Positions 32,841-41,181 of a DNA stretch of 64,000 nucleotides are shown in pieces. The stretch comes from Streptomyces globosus. GTDB lineage: Bacteria; Actinomycetota; Actinomycetes; Streptomycetales; Streptomycetaceae. The notes beneath the pieces are model-generated. The model ran no database searches, had not been told where the DNA came from, and was given only the letters and a program-made list of their open reading frames with translations. Positions within the stretch are counted from its first letter, which is position 1, and every line of letters begins with the position of its first letter. The stretch lies in NCBI RefSeq assembly GCF_003325375.1, contig NZ_CP030862.1:1-64000 (forward strand). Direction: 5' to 3'. A program made the translations under genes and the position numbers.

Positions 32841-32928
32841 CGTCGTGGCCCCAATTCCGTGTGACGCGGCCGACTTTCGTCGGCCGGAACGCGACGAAAG
32901 AGGGCGGACCCGTGCCCGCTCGGGTGTC

Positions 32929-32941
32929 TAGGGTCGTCGCG
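32929..32941 (+). promoter_or_regulatory. Leaderless promoter of the histidine kinase gene
   Basis: TAGGGT (32929-32934) is followed by exactly 6 bases and then the GTG start, with no SD, so transcription should begin at the start codon. Confidence 0.55.
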
Positions 32942-34614
32942 TGGATGTGACGGCGAAGACACGTGCGGGCCTGCGGTGGCTGCGGGGCCCCGAGCCCTGG
33001 ACCGGCCGGATGCTCGCGGCCGACCTGGCGCTGGCCGCGGGCGTCGCGCTGCTCGGCCTCGGGGTGGAGGAGCTCGACAGCGGCGGTCCGGTGCGCATGG
33101 CGCTCGGTGCCGCGGCCGTGTTCCCGCTCGTCCTGCTGCGCCGGCGGCTGCCCGCGGCGACCCTCGTCGCCGCAGCGGCCGTCGGCCCGTTCCTGCCGGG
33201 CACGGTGCTGGTCACCCTCCCGCTCGGCTGGTCCGCGGGCCGGCGGATCGTCGGGGCGGGGCGGGCCCTGGCGGCGTTCGTCCTCGCCTTCCTCGCCTCC
33301 GTGGGCTTCGGCGTCCTCGAACAGTGGTCGGGGATGCGGCCGCTGCTGGTCGTCGTGTTCACCACGCTGATGTTCCTGGTGACGACCGTGATGCCCGGCC
33401 TCGCCAGCCGGTACTGGTCGCAGCGCCGGACCCTGCTGCAGGCCCTGCAGGAGCGCAACAGGCAGCTCCTGAGGGAGCGGGCGATGGTCGCCGGGCAGGC
33501 CCGGCTGCGCGAACGCCAGCGGATCGCCCAGGACATGCACGACAGCCTGGGCCACCAGCTCGCCCTGATCTCGGTGCACACCGGCGCCCTGGAGGTCGAT
33601 CCGGAGCTCACGGACCGCCAGCGTGAGGCCGTCGGCGTGCTGCGGCAGGCCTCGGTGTCGGCCATGCACGAACTGCGCGAGGCCGTCGGCATCCTGCGCG
33701 ACGGCGTGGAGGCGCCCGCCCCGGTCGAGGAGGCGCACCCCGCCGCCCGCGGGGTCGCCGGCATCGCCGGGATCGTCGAGGCGGCGCGCAGCGCCGGCAC
33801 CGACGTGCGGCTCGGCACGGCGGGCACGCCGCGGCCGCTGGCCGCGGCGTGCGACCACGCCGCGTACCGGATCGTGCAGGAGGCGCTGACGAACGCGTAC
33901 AAGCATGCGCCGGGCGCGGCGATCGCGGTCGAGCTGCGCTACGAGGACGACTCCCTGGTCGTGGAGGTCGCCAACGGGCCGGCCCCCGCGGCGGCTGCCG
34001 GGGCGGTGGTCTCCGGCGGGCAGGGGCTGACCGGCCTGCGGGAGCGGGCCCGGCTCGTCGGCGGGATGGTGCACGCCGGGGCGACCGGGGACGGCGGCTT
34101 CCGGATCGCGGGCGTGCTGCCGTACGGGGCCGAGCCGGCCGGGGCCGAGGACGCCGCCGACGACTTCGGCCAGCAGGAGCGGGGGCTCGCCGGGGGGCCG
34201 CCGATGGACTGGGCGGCCGTCGACCGGGAGCTGGCGGTGCGGGGGCGCAGCCGGGCCGGGGGGCTCGCGCTGGGCTGCGGCATAGCGGTGGCGGCCGTGG
34301 TGGCGCTCCTGATCGTGTTCGCGGCCATGATCGCCCTGTTCATAGGGTCGGCGAACAACGCGATGATCAGCCGGGCGGACTACGACCGGGTGCGCGTCGG
34401 CGATTCCGAGCAGTCGGTGCGGGACCGGCTGCCCGACGGCGACAGCTTCCTGACGGACGGCCTGGACCGGAAGGGGCCGCCGCGGCCCGGGGGCTCGGAG
34501 TGCCTGGCCCTGATGTCGGTCGACGACTCGGACTTCGGAACCGATACGGTTTTCCGGTTCTGCTTCAAGGACGGCAAGCTCGTCGACAAGCAGTCGTACG
34601 AGGCCGAGCACTAG
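32941..34614 (+). CDS. NarL-type sensor histidine kinase with C-terminal membrane-anchored domain
   Basis: 557 residues. The N-terminal sensor part has about five to six membrane helices (about 22-150). The HisKA_3 domain carries the phospho-acceptor His200 in RQRIAQDMHDSLGHQLALIS. The ATPase domain has AAYRIVQEALTNAYKHAPG and GQGLTGLRERARLVGG, ending near 400. Unusually, a further 155 residues follow: a membrane helix (about 440-465), then ISRADYDRVRVGDSEQSVRD...CLALMSV...FRFCFKDGKLVDKQSY, which resembles a BamE/SmpA-like small alpha-beta domain and would lie outside the cell. The response regulator follows after 8 bp. Confidence 0.9.
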   Translation: MDVTAKTRAGLRWLRGPEPWTGRMLAADLALAAGVALLGLGVEELDSGGPVRMALGAAAVFPLVLLRRRLPAATLVAAAAVGPFLPGTVLVTLPLGWSAGRRIVGAGRALAAFVLAFLASVGFGVLEQWSGMRPLLVVVFTTLMFLVTTVMPGLASRYWSQRRTLLQALQERNRQLLRERAMVAGQARLRERQRIAQDMHDSLGHQLALISVHTGALEVDPELTDRQREAVGVLRQASVSAMHELREAVGILRDGVEAPAPVEEAHPAARGVAGIAGIVEAARSAGTDVRLGTAGTPRPLAAACDHAAYRIVQEALTNAYKHAPGAAIAVELRYEDDSLVVEVANGPAPAAAAGAVVSGGQGLTGLRERARLVGGMVHAGATGDGGFRIAGVLPYGAEPAGAEDAADDFGQQERGLAGGPPMDWAAVDRELAVRGRSRAGGLALGCGIAVAAVVALLIVFAAMIALFIGSANNAMISRADYDRVRVGDSEQSVRDRLPDGDSFLTDGLDRKGPPRPGGSECLALMSVDDSDFGTDTVFRFCFKDGKLVDKQSYEAEH

Positions 34615-34622
34615 GAGCACGG

Positions 34623-35282
34623 GTGACAGCCAAGGTGATCCGCGTCGTGATCGCTGACGACGAGCCGCTGATCCGGGCGGGGATCAGGATGATCCTGACC
34701 TCGGACCCGGCGATCGAGGTCGTGGCGGAGGCGTCCGACGGCCGGCAGGCGGTGGACCTCGCCCGCGCCCACACGCCCGATGTGGTGCTGCTGGACATCC
34801 AGATGCCGGTGATGGACGGCCTGACCGCGCTCGGCGAGCTGCGCCGGGCCGCCCCCGAGGTGCGGGCGCTGGTCCTGACGACCTTCGGGGAGAAGGAGAA
34901 CGTGCTGCGGGCGCTCGGCCAGGGCAGTGCCGGGTTCCTGCTGAAGGACTCGGCGCCGGGCGAGCTGATCGGCGCGGTCCGGGCGGCCGCCGCGGGCGAC
35001 GCCTACCTCTCGCCCGGGGCGACCCGGCACGTCGTCGACCAGCTGGCCTCCGGCAGGGCCGCCGCCCGCAGCGAGGAGGCGCGGCGGCGGATCGCCGAGC
35101 TGAGCGAGCGGGAGTGCGGGGTCCTGGCGCTGCTCGGGGAGGGGCTGTCCAACGCGGACGCCGGCCGGCGGCTCCACATGAGCGAGGCGACGGTGAAGAC
35201 GTACGTCAGCCGGATCCTGTCGAAGCTGGGCTGCGAGAACCGGGTGCAGGCGGCCCTGCTGGCCAGGGACGCCGGGCTGTAG
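34623..35282 (+). CDS. LuxR/NarL-family response regulator
   Basis: 219 residues. The receiver domain (about 5-122) has the acidic pocket Asp12-Asp13, phospho-acceptor Asp58 in VVLLDIQMPVMDG, and the Lys in GFLLKDSAPG. The C-terminal LuxR-type helix-turn-helix (about 150-215) contains LSERECGVLALLGEGLSN and MSEATVKTYVSRILSKLG. The start GTG 34623 follows AGGAGC, 8 bases after the kinase stop, so the pair is one operon and presumably one signalling unit. The target genes are not evident. Confidence 0.95.
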   Translation: MTAKVIRVVIADDEPLIRAGIRMILTSDPAIEVVAEASDGRQAVDLARAHTPDVVLLDIQMPVMDGLTALGELRRAAPEVRALVLTTFGEKENVLRALGQGSAGFLLKDSAPGELIGAVRAAAAGDAYLSPGATRHVVDQLASGRAAARSEEARRRIAELSERECGVLALLGEGLSNADAGRRLHMSEATVKTYVSRILSKLGCENRVQAALLARDAGL

Positions 35283-35349
35283 GTAGGTTCGCCGGCATCG
35301 GAAGGCAACAGGACCGCGGCGGAGTGCGGCGGTCGGGGCGGGGGCACGG

Positions 35350-36801
35350 ATGACGGTGGCGGAGCAGTACGCGGCGGGCGCGGGCCTGGCCGCATCGGTG
35401 CTCGGGGCGGCGGACGGCGGCCGGATCCCGGCCGTCCGCGGTTTCGCGCCGCGGCACGAGGCGGGCTCGCCGAGGGAGGCCGGCAAGGCGCTGCGCGAGC
35501 GCGTCCCGCGGTCCGCGCACGCCCGGTTCGAGCCGCCCGCCGGACGGCCCGACGCGGTGCAGGCCGTGGAGGAGTCCAACGCCGGGCGGGTGGCCGCGCT
35601 CACGCCGATACGGGTGGGCCGGATGGCCGCGAACCCGTTCGCGTTCCTGCGGGGTGCGGCCGGGCTGATGGCGCACGACCTGTCCGCCGGGCCGGTGACC
35701 GGGATCGGCGCCCAGATCTGCGGCGACGCGCACGCGGCGAACTTCGGGCTGTACGGCGACGCCCGCGGCGGGCTCGTCATGGACCTCAACGACTTCGACG
35801 AGACCGTCTTCGGCCCGTGGGAGTGGGACCTCAAGCGGCTGGCGACCTCGCTCGTCCTGGCGGGCCGGGTGGCCGGCGCCGACGAGGACGCCTGCCGGGC
35901 GGCCGCCCTCGACGCGGTCGGCGCCTACCGGCGCACCCTGCGGCTGCTGGCGAAGCTGCCCGCGCTGGATGCGTGGAACGCCATCGCGGACGAGGAGCTC
36001 GTCTCGCACACCGACGCCCGCGACCTGCTGGGCACGCTCCAGCGGGTCATGGCGAAGGCCCGCAACAACACCTCCGCCCGGTTCGCCGCCAAGTCGACCG
36101 AGCAGGGCCCCGACGGGGGCCGGCGCTTCGTCGACGCCCTCCCGGTGCTGCGCCGGGTCGGGGACGCGGAGGCGGCCGCCGTGGCGTCGTCGCTGGACCC
36201 TTACCTGCGGACCCTCCAGGGCGACCGGCTGCCGCTGCTGGCCCGGTACGCGATCCACGACGTCGCCTTCCGGGTCGTGGGCACCGGGAGTGTCGGCACC
36301 CGTTCGTACGTGGTCCTGCTGGTGGACCACCGGGGCGAGGCGCTGGTGCTCCAGGTGAAGGAGGCGCGGCCGTCGGTGCTGCTGCCGCACCTGCCGGAGG
36401 TGGGATTCGCCGCCCGCGCCGAGGAGCACGAGGGCCGGCGGGTGGTGTCGGGGCAGAAGCGGATGCAGGTGGTGTCCGACATCCTGCTGGGGTGGACGAC
36501 CGTGGAGGGGCGCCCGTACCAGGTGCGGCAGTTCCGCAACCGCAAGGGGAGCGTGGACCCGGCGGCGCTGACCGCGGCCCAGCTCGACGACTACGGCCGG
36601 ATGACCGGCGCGCTGCTGGCCCGGGCGCACACGCACACGGCGGATCCGCGGCTGCTGTCCGGCTACTGCGGCAAGAACGGCGAGCTGGACGAGGCGGTCG
36701 CCGCGTTCGCGGTGGCCTACGCGGACCGCAGCGAGGCCGACCACGCCGACCTGGTGGCGGCGGTGCGGGCGGGGCGGATCGCCGCGGAGTCCGGCGTCTG
36801 A
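35350..36801 (+). CDS. DUF2252 domain protein
   Basis: 483-residue soluble protein. The DUF2252 family has a distant kinase/phosphotransferase-like look: GAQICGDAHAANFGLYGDAR and LVMDLNDFDETVFGPWEWDL resemble the catalytic and metal-binding loops of aminoglycoside-kinase-like folds (HxDxxxxN, D-F-D). No biochemical role has been established that I know of. It begins at ATG 35350, 67 bp after the response regulator. A parS-like dyad follows the stop. Confidence 0.85.
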   Translation: MTVAEQYAAGAGLAASVLGAADGGRIPAVRGFAPRHEAGSPREAGKALRERVPRSAHARFEPPAGRPDAVQAVEESNAGRVAALTPIRVGRMAANPFAFLRGAAGLMAHDLSAGPVTGIGAQICGDAHAANFGLYGDARGGLVMDLNDFDETVFGPWEWDLKRLATSLVLAGRVAGADEDACRAAALDAVGAYRRTLRLLAKLPALDAWNAIADEELVSHTDARDLLGTLQRVMAKARNNTSARFAAKSTEQGPDGGRRFVDALPVLRRVGDAEAAAVASSLDPYLRTLQGDRLPLLARYAIHDVAFRVVGTGSVGTRSYVVLLVDHRGEALVLQVKEARPSVLLPHLPEVGFAARAEEHEGRRVVSGQKRMQVVSDILLGWTTVEGRPYQVRQFRNRKGSVDPAALTAAQLDDYGRMTGALLARAHTHTADPRLLSGYCGKNGELDEAVAAFAVAYADRSEADHADLVAAVRAGRIAAESGV

Positions 36802-36867
36802 GGCGGGCGCCGCGGCCGCTGCCGGGCTGTGCCCCGGCGGTGCGGCGTCCGTCCGGGTCACGTTCGC

Positions 36868-36897
36868 GGACCGATGTTCCACGTGAAACATCGGTCC
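36868..36897. promoter_or_regulatory. parS: parS-like ParB-binding site in an extended dyad
   Basis: GTTCCACGTGAAAC (36876-36889) differs from the parS consensus GTTTCACGTGAAAC at one base. It sits inside a longer inverted repeat with 11-bp arms GGACCGATGTT and AACATCGGTCC (36868-36878, 36887-36897). In Streptomyces ParB binds many parS sites near oriC to organise and segregate chromosomes. The dyad may also terminate transcription of the DUF2252 gene. Confidence 0.85.
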
Positions 36898-36911
36898 GGG
36901 CGCACCGGCCT

Positions 36912-36924
36912 TAGGCTGGCCGGG
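36912..36924 (+). promoter_or_regulatory. Leaderless promoter of the J-domain gene
   Basis: TAGGCT (36912-36917), 6 bases, then the GTG start. There is no SD. Confidence 0.55.
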
Positions 36925-37781
36925 TGAGCGAGCAGCAGACTGAGGAAACCGCCGCCGGGGCGCCCGGCGGCGCCGGCGGCAGCGGTGCGGACGGCGGTGA
37001 GCGGCCCGAGGCCCGCCTGGAGCGGGCCGTGCGGGCGGCCGAGCAGGCGCTGATCGAGTTCGAGATCGCGGTCGAGACCTTCCGGGTGGAGGTGGAGAAC
37101 TTCTCCCGGCTGCACCACCAGAAGCTCGGCCCGATGTACACGCGCCTCGACGAGCTGGACGCGCTGATCGCGGAGGCCCGCGCGGCCCGCACCGGCGACG
37201 AGGAGGACCTGCGGCTGGCCCGGGAGGCCCGGTCGCTGGTGATGCCGATGCCGGGCGTCGAGGAGCTCTTCCACGACTGGATGGACTCCGGCGGCATCTC
37301 CGACGACGCCGCCGCGATGCTCACCGACCGGCCGGTGCGGCCGCCGCAGCGGGTCCGGCCCACGGAGGAGGTCCGCCGCCTCTACCGCGAGCTGGTCCGC
37401 CGGGCGCACCCCGACCTCGCGCAGGACGACGCCGAGCGGGAGCGCCGCGACGCCTTCATCGCGCGGGTCAACGCCGCGTACGGGCGCGGCGAGGAGCAGC
37501 AGCTGCGCGAGCTGGCCGCCGAGTGGGAGGCCGGCCCGGCCGCCGCCCCCGCGCAGGGGTACGGCGAGAGCGAGGAGCTGTACGCCCGCCTGGAGTGGCT
37601 GGCGCAGCGCAAGGAGCTGCTGTCGGTGGTGGCCCGGGAGCTGGAGGACAGTGCGATCGGCGCCATGCTGCGGATGGCGCCCGAGGACCCGGACGGGCTG
37701 CTCGACGAGATCGCGGAGCAGCTGCTCGCGCAGGTCTCCGAAAAGGAGGCCCTGCTCGCGGAGCTGGCCGGCCGGCCGTAG
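36924..37781 (+). CDS. J-domain (DnaJ-like) protein
   Basis: 285 residues. After a Gly/Ala-rich start comes a long helical, coiled-coil-like region (about 30-100). A J-domain-like segment follows (about 148-190) with VRRLYRELVRRAHPDLAQDD...FIARVNAAYGRG, including the HPD motif that stimulates Hsp70 ATPase. The C-terminal part is helical and acidic. It lacks the Gly/Phe and zinc modules of DnaJ, so it would be a specialised co-chaperone rather than the general one. The GTG start is set by a leaderless promoter arrangement. Confidence 0.85.
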   Translation: MSEQQTEETAAGAPGGAGGSGADGGERPEARLERAVRAAEQALIEFEIAVETFRVEVENFSRLHHQKLGPMYTRLDELDALIAEARAARTGDEEDLRLAREARSLVMPMPGVEELFHDWMDSGGISDDAAAMLTDRPVRPPQRVRPTEEVRRLYRELVRRAHPDLAQDDAERERRDAFIARVNAAYGRGEEQQLRELAAEWEAGPAAAPAQGYGESEELYARLEWLAQRKELLSVVARELEDSAIGAMLRMAPEDPDGLLDEIAEQLLAQVSEKEALLAELAGRP

Positions 37782-37847
37782 CGGGGCCGCAGGGCCTCCG
37801 GCTCGGCTAAGTTGGGGGGCCTGACCTGTGACGAGAGAGGGCGACGT

Positions 37848-38192
37848 ATGAACTTCGGGCCGCTTCCCTCGGTGGACGCCGCCGCGGTGCCCGCTGAAGG
37901 GTTTGTCCTGGACGTCCGCGAGGACGACGAGTGGGCCGCGGGCCACGTCGAGGGCGCGCTGCACATCCCCATGAGCGACTTCGTGGCCCGCTTCGGCGAG
38001 CTGACGGAGGCCGTCGAGGACGGCCGCCGGGTCCACGTGGTGTGCCGCGTCGGCGGGCGCTCCGCCCAGGTGACCCAGTACCTGGTCCGCCAGGGCATCG
38101 ACGCGGTCAACGTCGACGGCGGCATGCAGGCCTGGCAGGGCGCCGGCCGTGCGATGGTGGCGGAGACCGGCGCCGACGCCTTCGTGCTCTAG
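37848..38192 (+). CDS. Rhodanese-like domain protein
   Basis: 114 residues, a single rhodanese domain with the nucleophile Cys66 in HVVCRVGGRS, the entry motif VLDVREDDEWAAGHVEGALH, and VNVDGGMQAWQGAGR near the end. Single-domain rhodaneses carry sulfur as a persulfide; the acceptor is unknown. ATG 37848 follows GAGAGGG by 6 bases. A TAAGTT -10-like sequence is near 37808. It converges with the acyl-CoA dehydrogenase gene. Confidence 0.92.
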   Translation: MNFGPLPSVDAAAVPAEGFVLDVREDDEWAAGHVEGALHIPMSDFVARFGELTEAVEDGRRVHVVCRVGGRSAQVTQYLVRQGIDAVNVDGGMQAWQGAGRAMVAETGADAFVL

Positions 38193-38253
38193 GCCCTGTC
38201 GTCACACTCCCGTCTGCCCTTCGGGCGACGACGCGAGTGTGACGACAGGGCCT
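38191..38253. repeat. Perfect 19-bp inverted repeat (bidirectional terminator or MITE-like)
   Basis: Arms AGGCCCTGTCGTCACACTC (38191-38209) and its exact complement (38235-38253) flank a 25-nt loop that itself contains GCCC/GGGC. It overlaps the rhodanese stop codon and lies between converging genes, so it can terminate both. The long arms and short span also resemble a miniature inverted-repeat element. Confidence 0.7.
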
Positions 38254-38281
38254 GGCAGGGGCGCCGCGCCCCGGCGGGGGC

Positions 38282-39418
38282 TCAGGAGAGCGGGTGGGCG
38301 GCCAGCAGGTCGCCCAGTTCCTGCTCGTGCGCGGCGGCCGGCCCGAGCTGGAGCTCCAGCTGCTTGGCCCAGGCGTGGTAGCGGTGCAGCGGGTAGCCGG
38401 TGTCGGCGCCGAGGCCGCCGTGCAGGTGCTGGGCGGTCTGGACGATGCGGCGCACGCCCTCTGACGCCCAGATCTTCGCGACGGCGAGGTCGCCGGCCGC
38501 GGGCAGCGGGCCGCCTGCCCCGTCGGCGTCGAGGCGCCACGCCGCCTGCCAGAGGACGGCCTCCATCGCGCGCAGGTCGACGTAGCGGTCGGCGGCCTGC
38601 ACGGCGACCGCCTGGAACGTGGCGACAGGGAAACCGAACTGCTCGCGCTGCGCGGTGTACCGGCTGGTCATGCCGAGGACGGCCGAGCCGGCGCCGAGGG
38701 CGAGCGCGCACGTCCCGAGAGTGAGGAGACCGCGCAGCCGCTCCCAGGCCTGCGGGGCTTGGATGAGGTGTGCCGCGGGGACGCGCACCCCGTTCAGGGT
38801 GAGCTCGGCGAGCCGCTCCCCGCTGGTGGAGAACTGGTCGGCGAGGGCGAGGCCCGGCGCGCCGCGCGGTACCAGGGCGAGAACCGCCTCCCCGCCGCCG
38901 GTGTGCGCCGGTACGGCGATCCAGTCCGCGCCGTGCGCCCAGGGGACGGCGGTCTGCATGCCGTCCAGGAGCCAGTCGGCGCCGTCGCGGCGTGCGGTGA
39001 CGGCGAGCTCCGCCGGGTCGTGGCCGGTGCGGCCGTGTGCGGCGGCGGTCAGGACGGGCCGGCCCGCGCCGGCGCCGGGCAGCAGGGCGGCGGCCAGTTC
39101 GGGGCCGGCGTGGGCCTGGAGCGCCGCGGCGGTGGCGCAGTGCTCCAGCAGCGGCACCCGGGCGAGCACCCTGCCCGCCTCGCGCAGCACCAGGCAGAGG
39201 GCGGTGGCGCCGAGGCCCGCCCCACCGTGCTCCTCGGCCAGGACCAGGCCGAGGAGGTCCGCGGCCGCGAGGCGGGACCACAGGGCGCGGTCGAAGTCGT
39301 CCGCGACGGCGCCGGAGACCAGGGCCGGGCTCGGCACCACGTCCGGTGCGGTGTCCGCGAAGACGGCTGCGGCCGCCTCCGCGGCAGCCTGCTGCTCCTC
39401 GGTGAAGGTGAAGTCCAC
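38282..39418 (-). CDS. Acyl-CoA dehydrogenase-like protein
   Basis: 378 residues with the three-part acyl-CoA dehydrogenase fold: N-terminal helical domain MDFTFTEEQQAAAEAA, a middle beta domain with DWLLDGMQTAVPWAHGA, and a C-terminal helical domain with YTAQREQFGFPVATFQAVA and TAQHLHGGLGADTGYPLHRY. The family's usual catalytic Glu near the second motif (as in NTEYP of medium-chain enzymes) is Gly here. It may need a partner subunit, use another base, or act on an unusual substrate. The GTG start has GGGAGGA 7 bases ahead. It lies beside paaE but in a separate unit after a 101-bp gap. Confidence 0.88.
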   Translation of the reverse strand: MDFTFTEEQQAAAEAAAAVFADTAPDVVPSPALVSGAVADDFDRALWSRLAAADLLGLVLAEEHGGAGLGATALCLVLREAGRVLARVPLLEHCATAAALQAHAGPELAAALLPGAGAGRPVLTAAAHGRTGHDPAELAVTARRDGADWLLDGMQTAVPWAHGADWIAVPAHTGGGEAVLALVPRGAPGLALADQFSTSGERLAELTLNGVRVPAAHLIQAPQAWERLRGLLTLGTCALALGAGSAVLGMTSRYTAQREQFGFPVATFQAVAVQAADRYVDLRAMEAVLWQAAWRLDADGAGGPLPAAGDLAVAKIWASEGVRRIVQTAQHLHGGLGADTGYPLHRYHAWAKQLELQLGPAAAHEQELGDLLAAHPLS

Positions 39419-39519
39419 TGCCCGTCCTCCCGATGCGCCGGAACCCGCCCCGTATCTGACGGAGCGTCAAGATAGGGCAGGTTCCGGCAATTGGACAGGC
39501 CGCGGTCGGCGGTGGGGTG

Positions 39520-40656
39520 TCAGCGGTCGAAGTCGATCTCGACTTCCTCGGTCAGCGCGTGCGACTGGCAGGCCAGCACGAACCCGGCCTCCGTCTCCTC
39601 GGCCTCCAGGGCGAAGTTCCGGTCCATCCGGACCTCGCCCGAGACCACGAACGCCCGGCAGGTCCCGCAGACGCCGCCCTTGCAGGCGTACGGCGCGTCC
39701 GCCCGGTTCCGCAGGACCGTGTCGAGCAGGGACTCGCCGGCCTGCACGGGCCAGGTGCCGGCGCGGCCGTCCAGGCGCGCGGTGACCCGGCCGTGGGCCG
39801 GCGCGGCGGCGGACGCGGGCGCGGCGGGCGCCGCCGTGTCCTCGACGTGGAAGACCTCCTCGTGGATCCGGGTGCGGACCACGCCCAGCGAGCCGAGGGC
39901 GCGCTCCGCCTCGACGACCAGCCCGTACGGGCCGCACAGGTACCAGCCCGTCACGTCGGCGACGGGCAGCAGCGCCGGCAGCAGGCCCGTCAGGCGCTCC
40001 TGGTCGAGCCGGCCGGAGGGCAGGCCCGCCTCCTGCTCCTCGCGGGAGAGCACCGTCACCAGCTGGAAGCGGTCCGGGTAGCGGTCCTTGAGGTCGGCGA
40101 CCTCCTCCAGGAACATCGTGGAGGCGGCCGTGCGGTCGCTGCGCACCAGGCAGAACCGGGCGTCGGGCCGGGCCGCGAGCAGCGTCGCCGCGATGGACAG
40201 CACCGGGGTGATGCCGCTGCCGCCGACGACGGCCGCGTAGTGGGCGCCGGCCGGGGCGGCCGCCGGGTCGAGGACGAAGCGCCCGGCCGGGACCATCACC
40301 TCCAGGACGTCCCCGGCGGCGGCCTCCTTGTGCGCGAAGGTGGAGAACTCGCCGCCCTCCACCAGGCGGACGCCGACCCGGAGCGACGCCGGGCCCGGCC
40401 CGGCCGGGTCGGGGGCCGGGGAGCAGATCGAGTACGTGCGCCGGACCTCGGCGCCGCCGGGGGCGGTGCGGCGCAGCGTCAGGTGCTGGCCGGGAGCGTG
40501 CCGGTAGGCGTCGCGCAGCTCCTCGGGGACCGACAGCGTCAGCGCCACGGAGTCGTCGGTGAGCCGGTCGACCGCCGACACCGCCAGCCGGTGGAAGGCG
40601 CCGTGGCGCGCGGGTCGCGCGGGGCTCGGCGCGGGCGCCGGCGTCGTCGCGGCCAT
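39520..40656 (-). CDS. paaE: 1,2-phenylacetyl-CoA epoxidase, reductase subunit PaaE
   Basis: 378 residues. An FAD-binding domain (RRTYSICSP) is followed by an NADPH-binding domain (AAVVGGSGITPVLSIAATLL, YLCGPYGLV), then a C-terminal plant-type 2Fe-2S ferredoxin with CKGGVCGTC and the last Cys in ACQSH. It passes electrons from NADPH to the PaaA di-iron centre. Its ATG lies directly after the paaD stop with no spacer. It is the last gene of the paaABCDE operon. Confidence 0.96.
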   Translation of the reverse strand: MAATTPAPAPSPARPARHGAFHRLAVSAVDRLTDDSVALTLSVPEELRDAYRHAPGQHLTLRRTAPGGAEVRRTYSICSPAPDPAGPGPASLRVGVRLVEGGEFSTFAHKEAAAGDVLEVMVPAGRFVLDPAAAPAGAHYAAVVGGSGITPVLSIAATLLAARPDARFCLVRSDRTAASTMFLEEVADLKDRYPDRFQLVTVLSREEQEAGLPSGRLDQERLTGLLPALLPVADVTGWYLCGPYGLVVEAERALGSLGVVRTRIHEEVFHVEDTAAPAAPASAAAPAHGRVTARLDGRAGTWPVQAGESLLDTVLRNRADAPYACKGGVCGTCRAFVVSGEVRMDRNFALEAEETEAGFVLACQSHALTEEVEIDFDR

Positions 40657-41181
40657 CTACAGCTCCTTGAAGTGGTCGAACGGTTCGCGGCAGGCGGTGC
40701 AGCGGCGCAGCGCCTTGCACGCGGTGGAGGAGAAGCGGCTGAGCAGCTCGGTCTCGGTGGACCCGCAGTGCGGGCAGCGCACCGACAGGGCGACCGGCAC
40801 CGGTCCGCCCGCCGCGTGCGGGCGGGGCGGGGCGATGCCGAACTCGGCGAGCTTGCGGCGTCCTTCGGCCGTGATGTCGTCGGTCGACCAGGCCGGGGAG
40901 AGCACGGTGCGGACCCGCACGTCGGGGATGCCGTGGCCGGCGAGGACGCGCTCGATGTCGGCGGACATCGCCTCCACCGCCGGGCAGCCGGTGTAGGTGG
41001 GGGTCAGGGTGACCTCGGCGTGGCCGTCCTCGTGCACCCGCACCCCGCGCAGGACGCCGAGGTCGGCGAGGGTGAGCACGGGCAGCTCCGGGTCCGGGAC
41101 GGAGCCGGCGAGGGCCGCGAGCTCCTCCTCCAGGCGGGTCGCGGTCGCGGTGCCGGATCCGGAGCCGGCCGGGCCGGTCAC
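40657..41181 (-). CDS. paaD: Phenylacetyl-CoA epoxidase subunit PaaD
   Basis: 174 residues. The DUF59/MIP18-like domain (about 20-110) has DPELPVLTLADLGVLRGV and TPTYTGCPAVEAM, typical of iron-sulfur maturation factors. The C-terminal zinc-ribbon-like part has CPHCGST...CKALRRCTAC. PaaD is needed for epoxidase activity, probably for cluster assembly. I chose the GTG at 41181, which overlaps the paaC stop by 4 bp; the frame remains open further upstream as a shadow. Confidence 0.93.
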   Translation of the reverse strand: MTGPAGSGSGTATATRLEEELAALAGSVPDPELPVLTLADLGVLRGVRVHEDGHAEVTLTPTYTGCPAVEAMSADIERVLAGHGIPDVRVRTVLSPAWSTDDITAEGRRKLAEFGIAPPRPHAAGGPVPVALSVRCPHCGSTETELLSRFSSTACKALRRCTACREPFDHFKEL

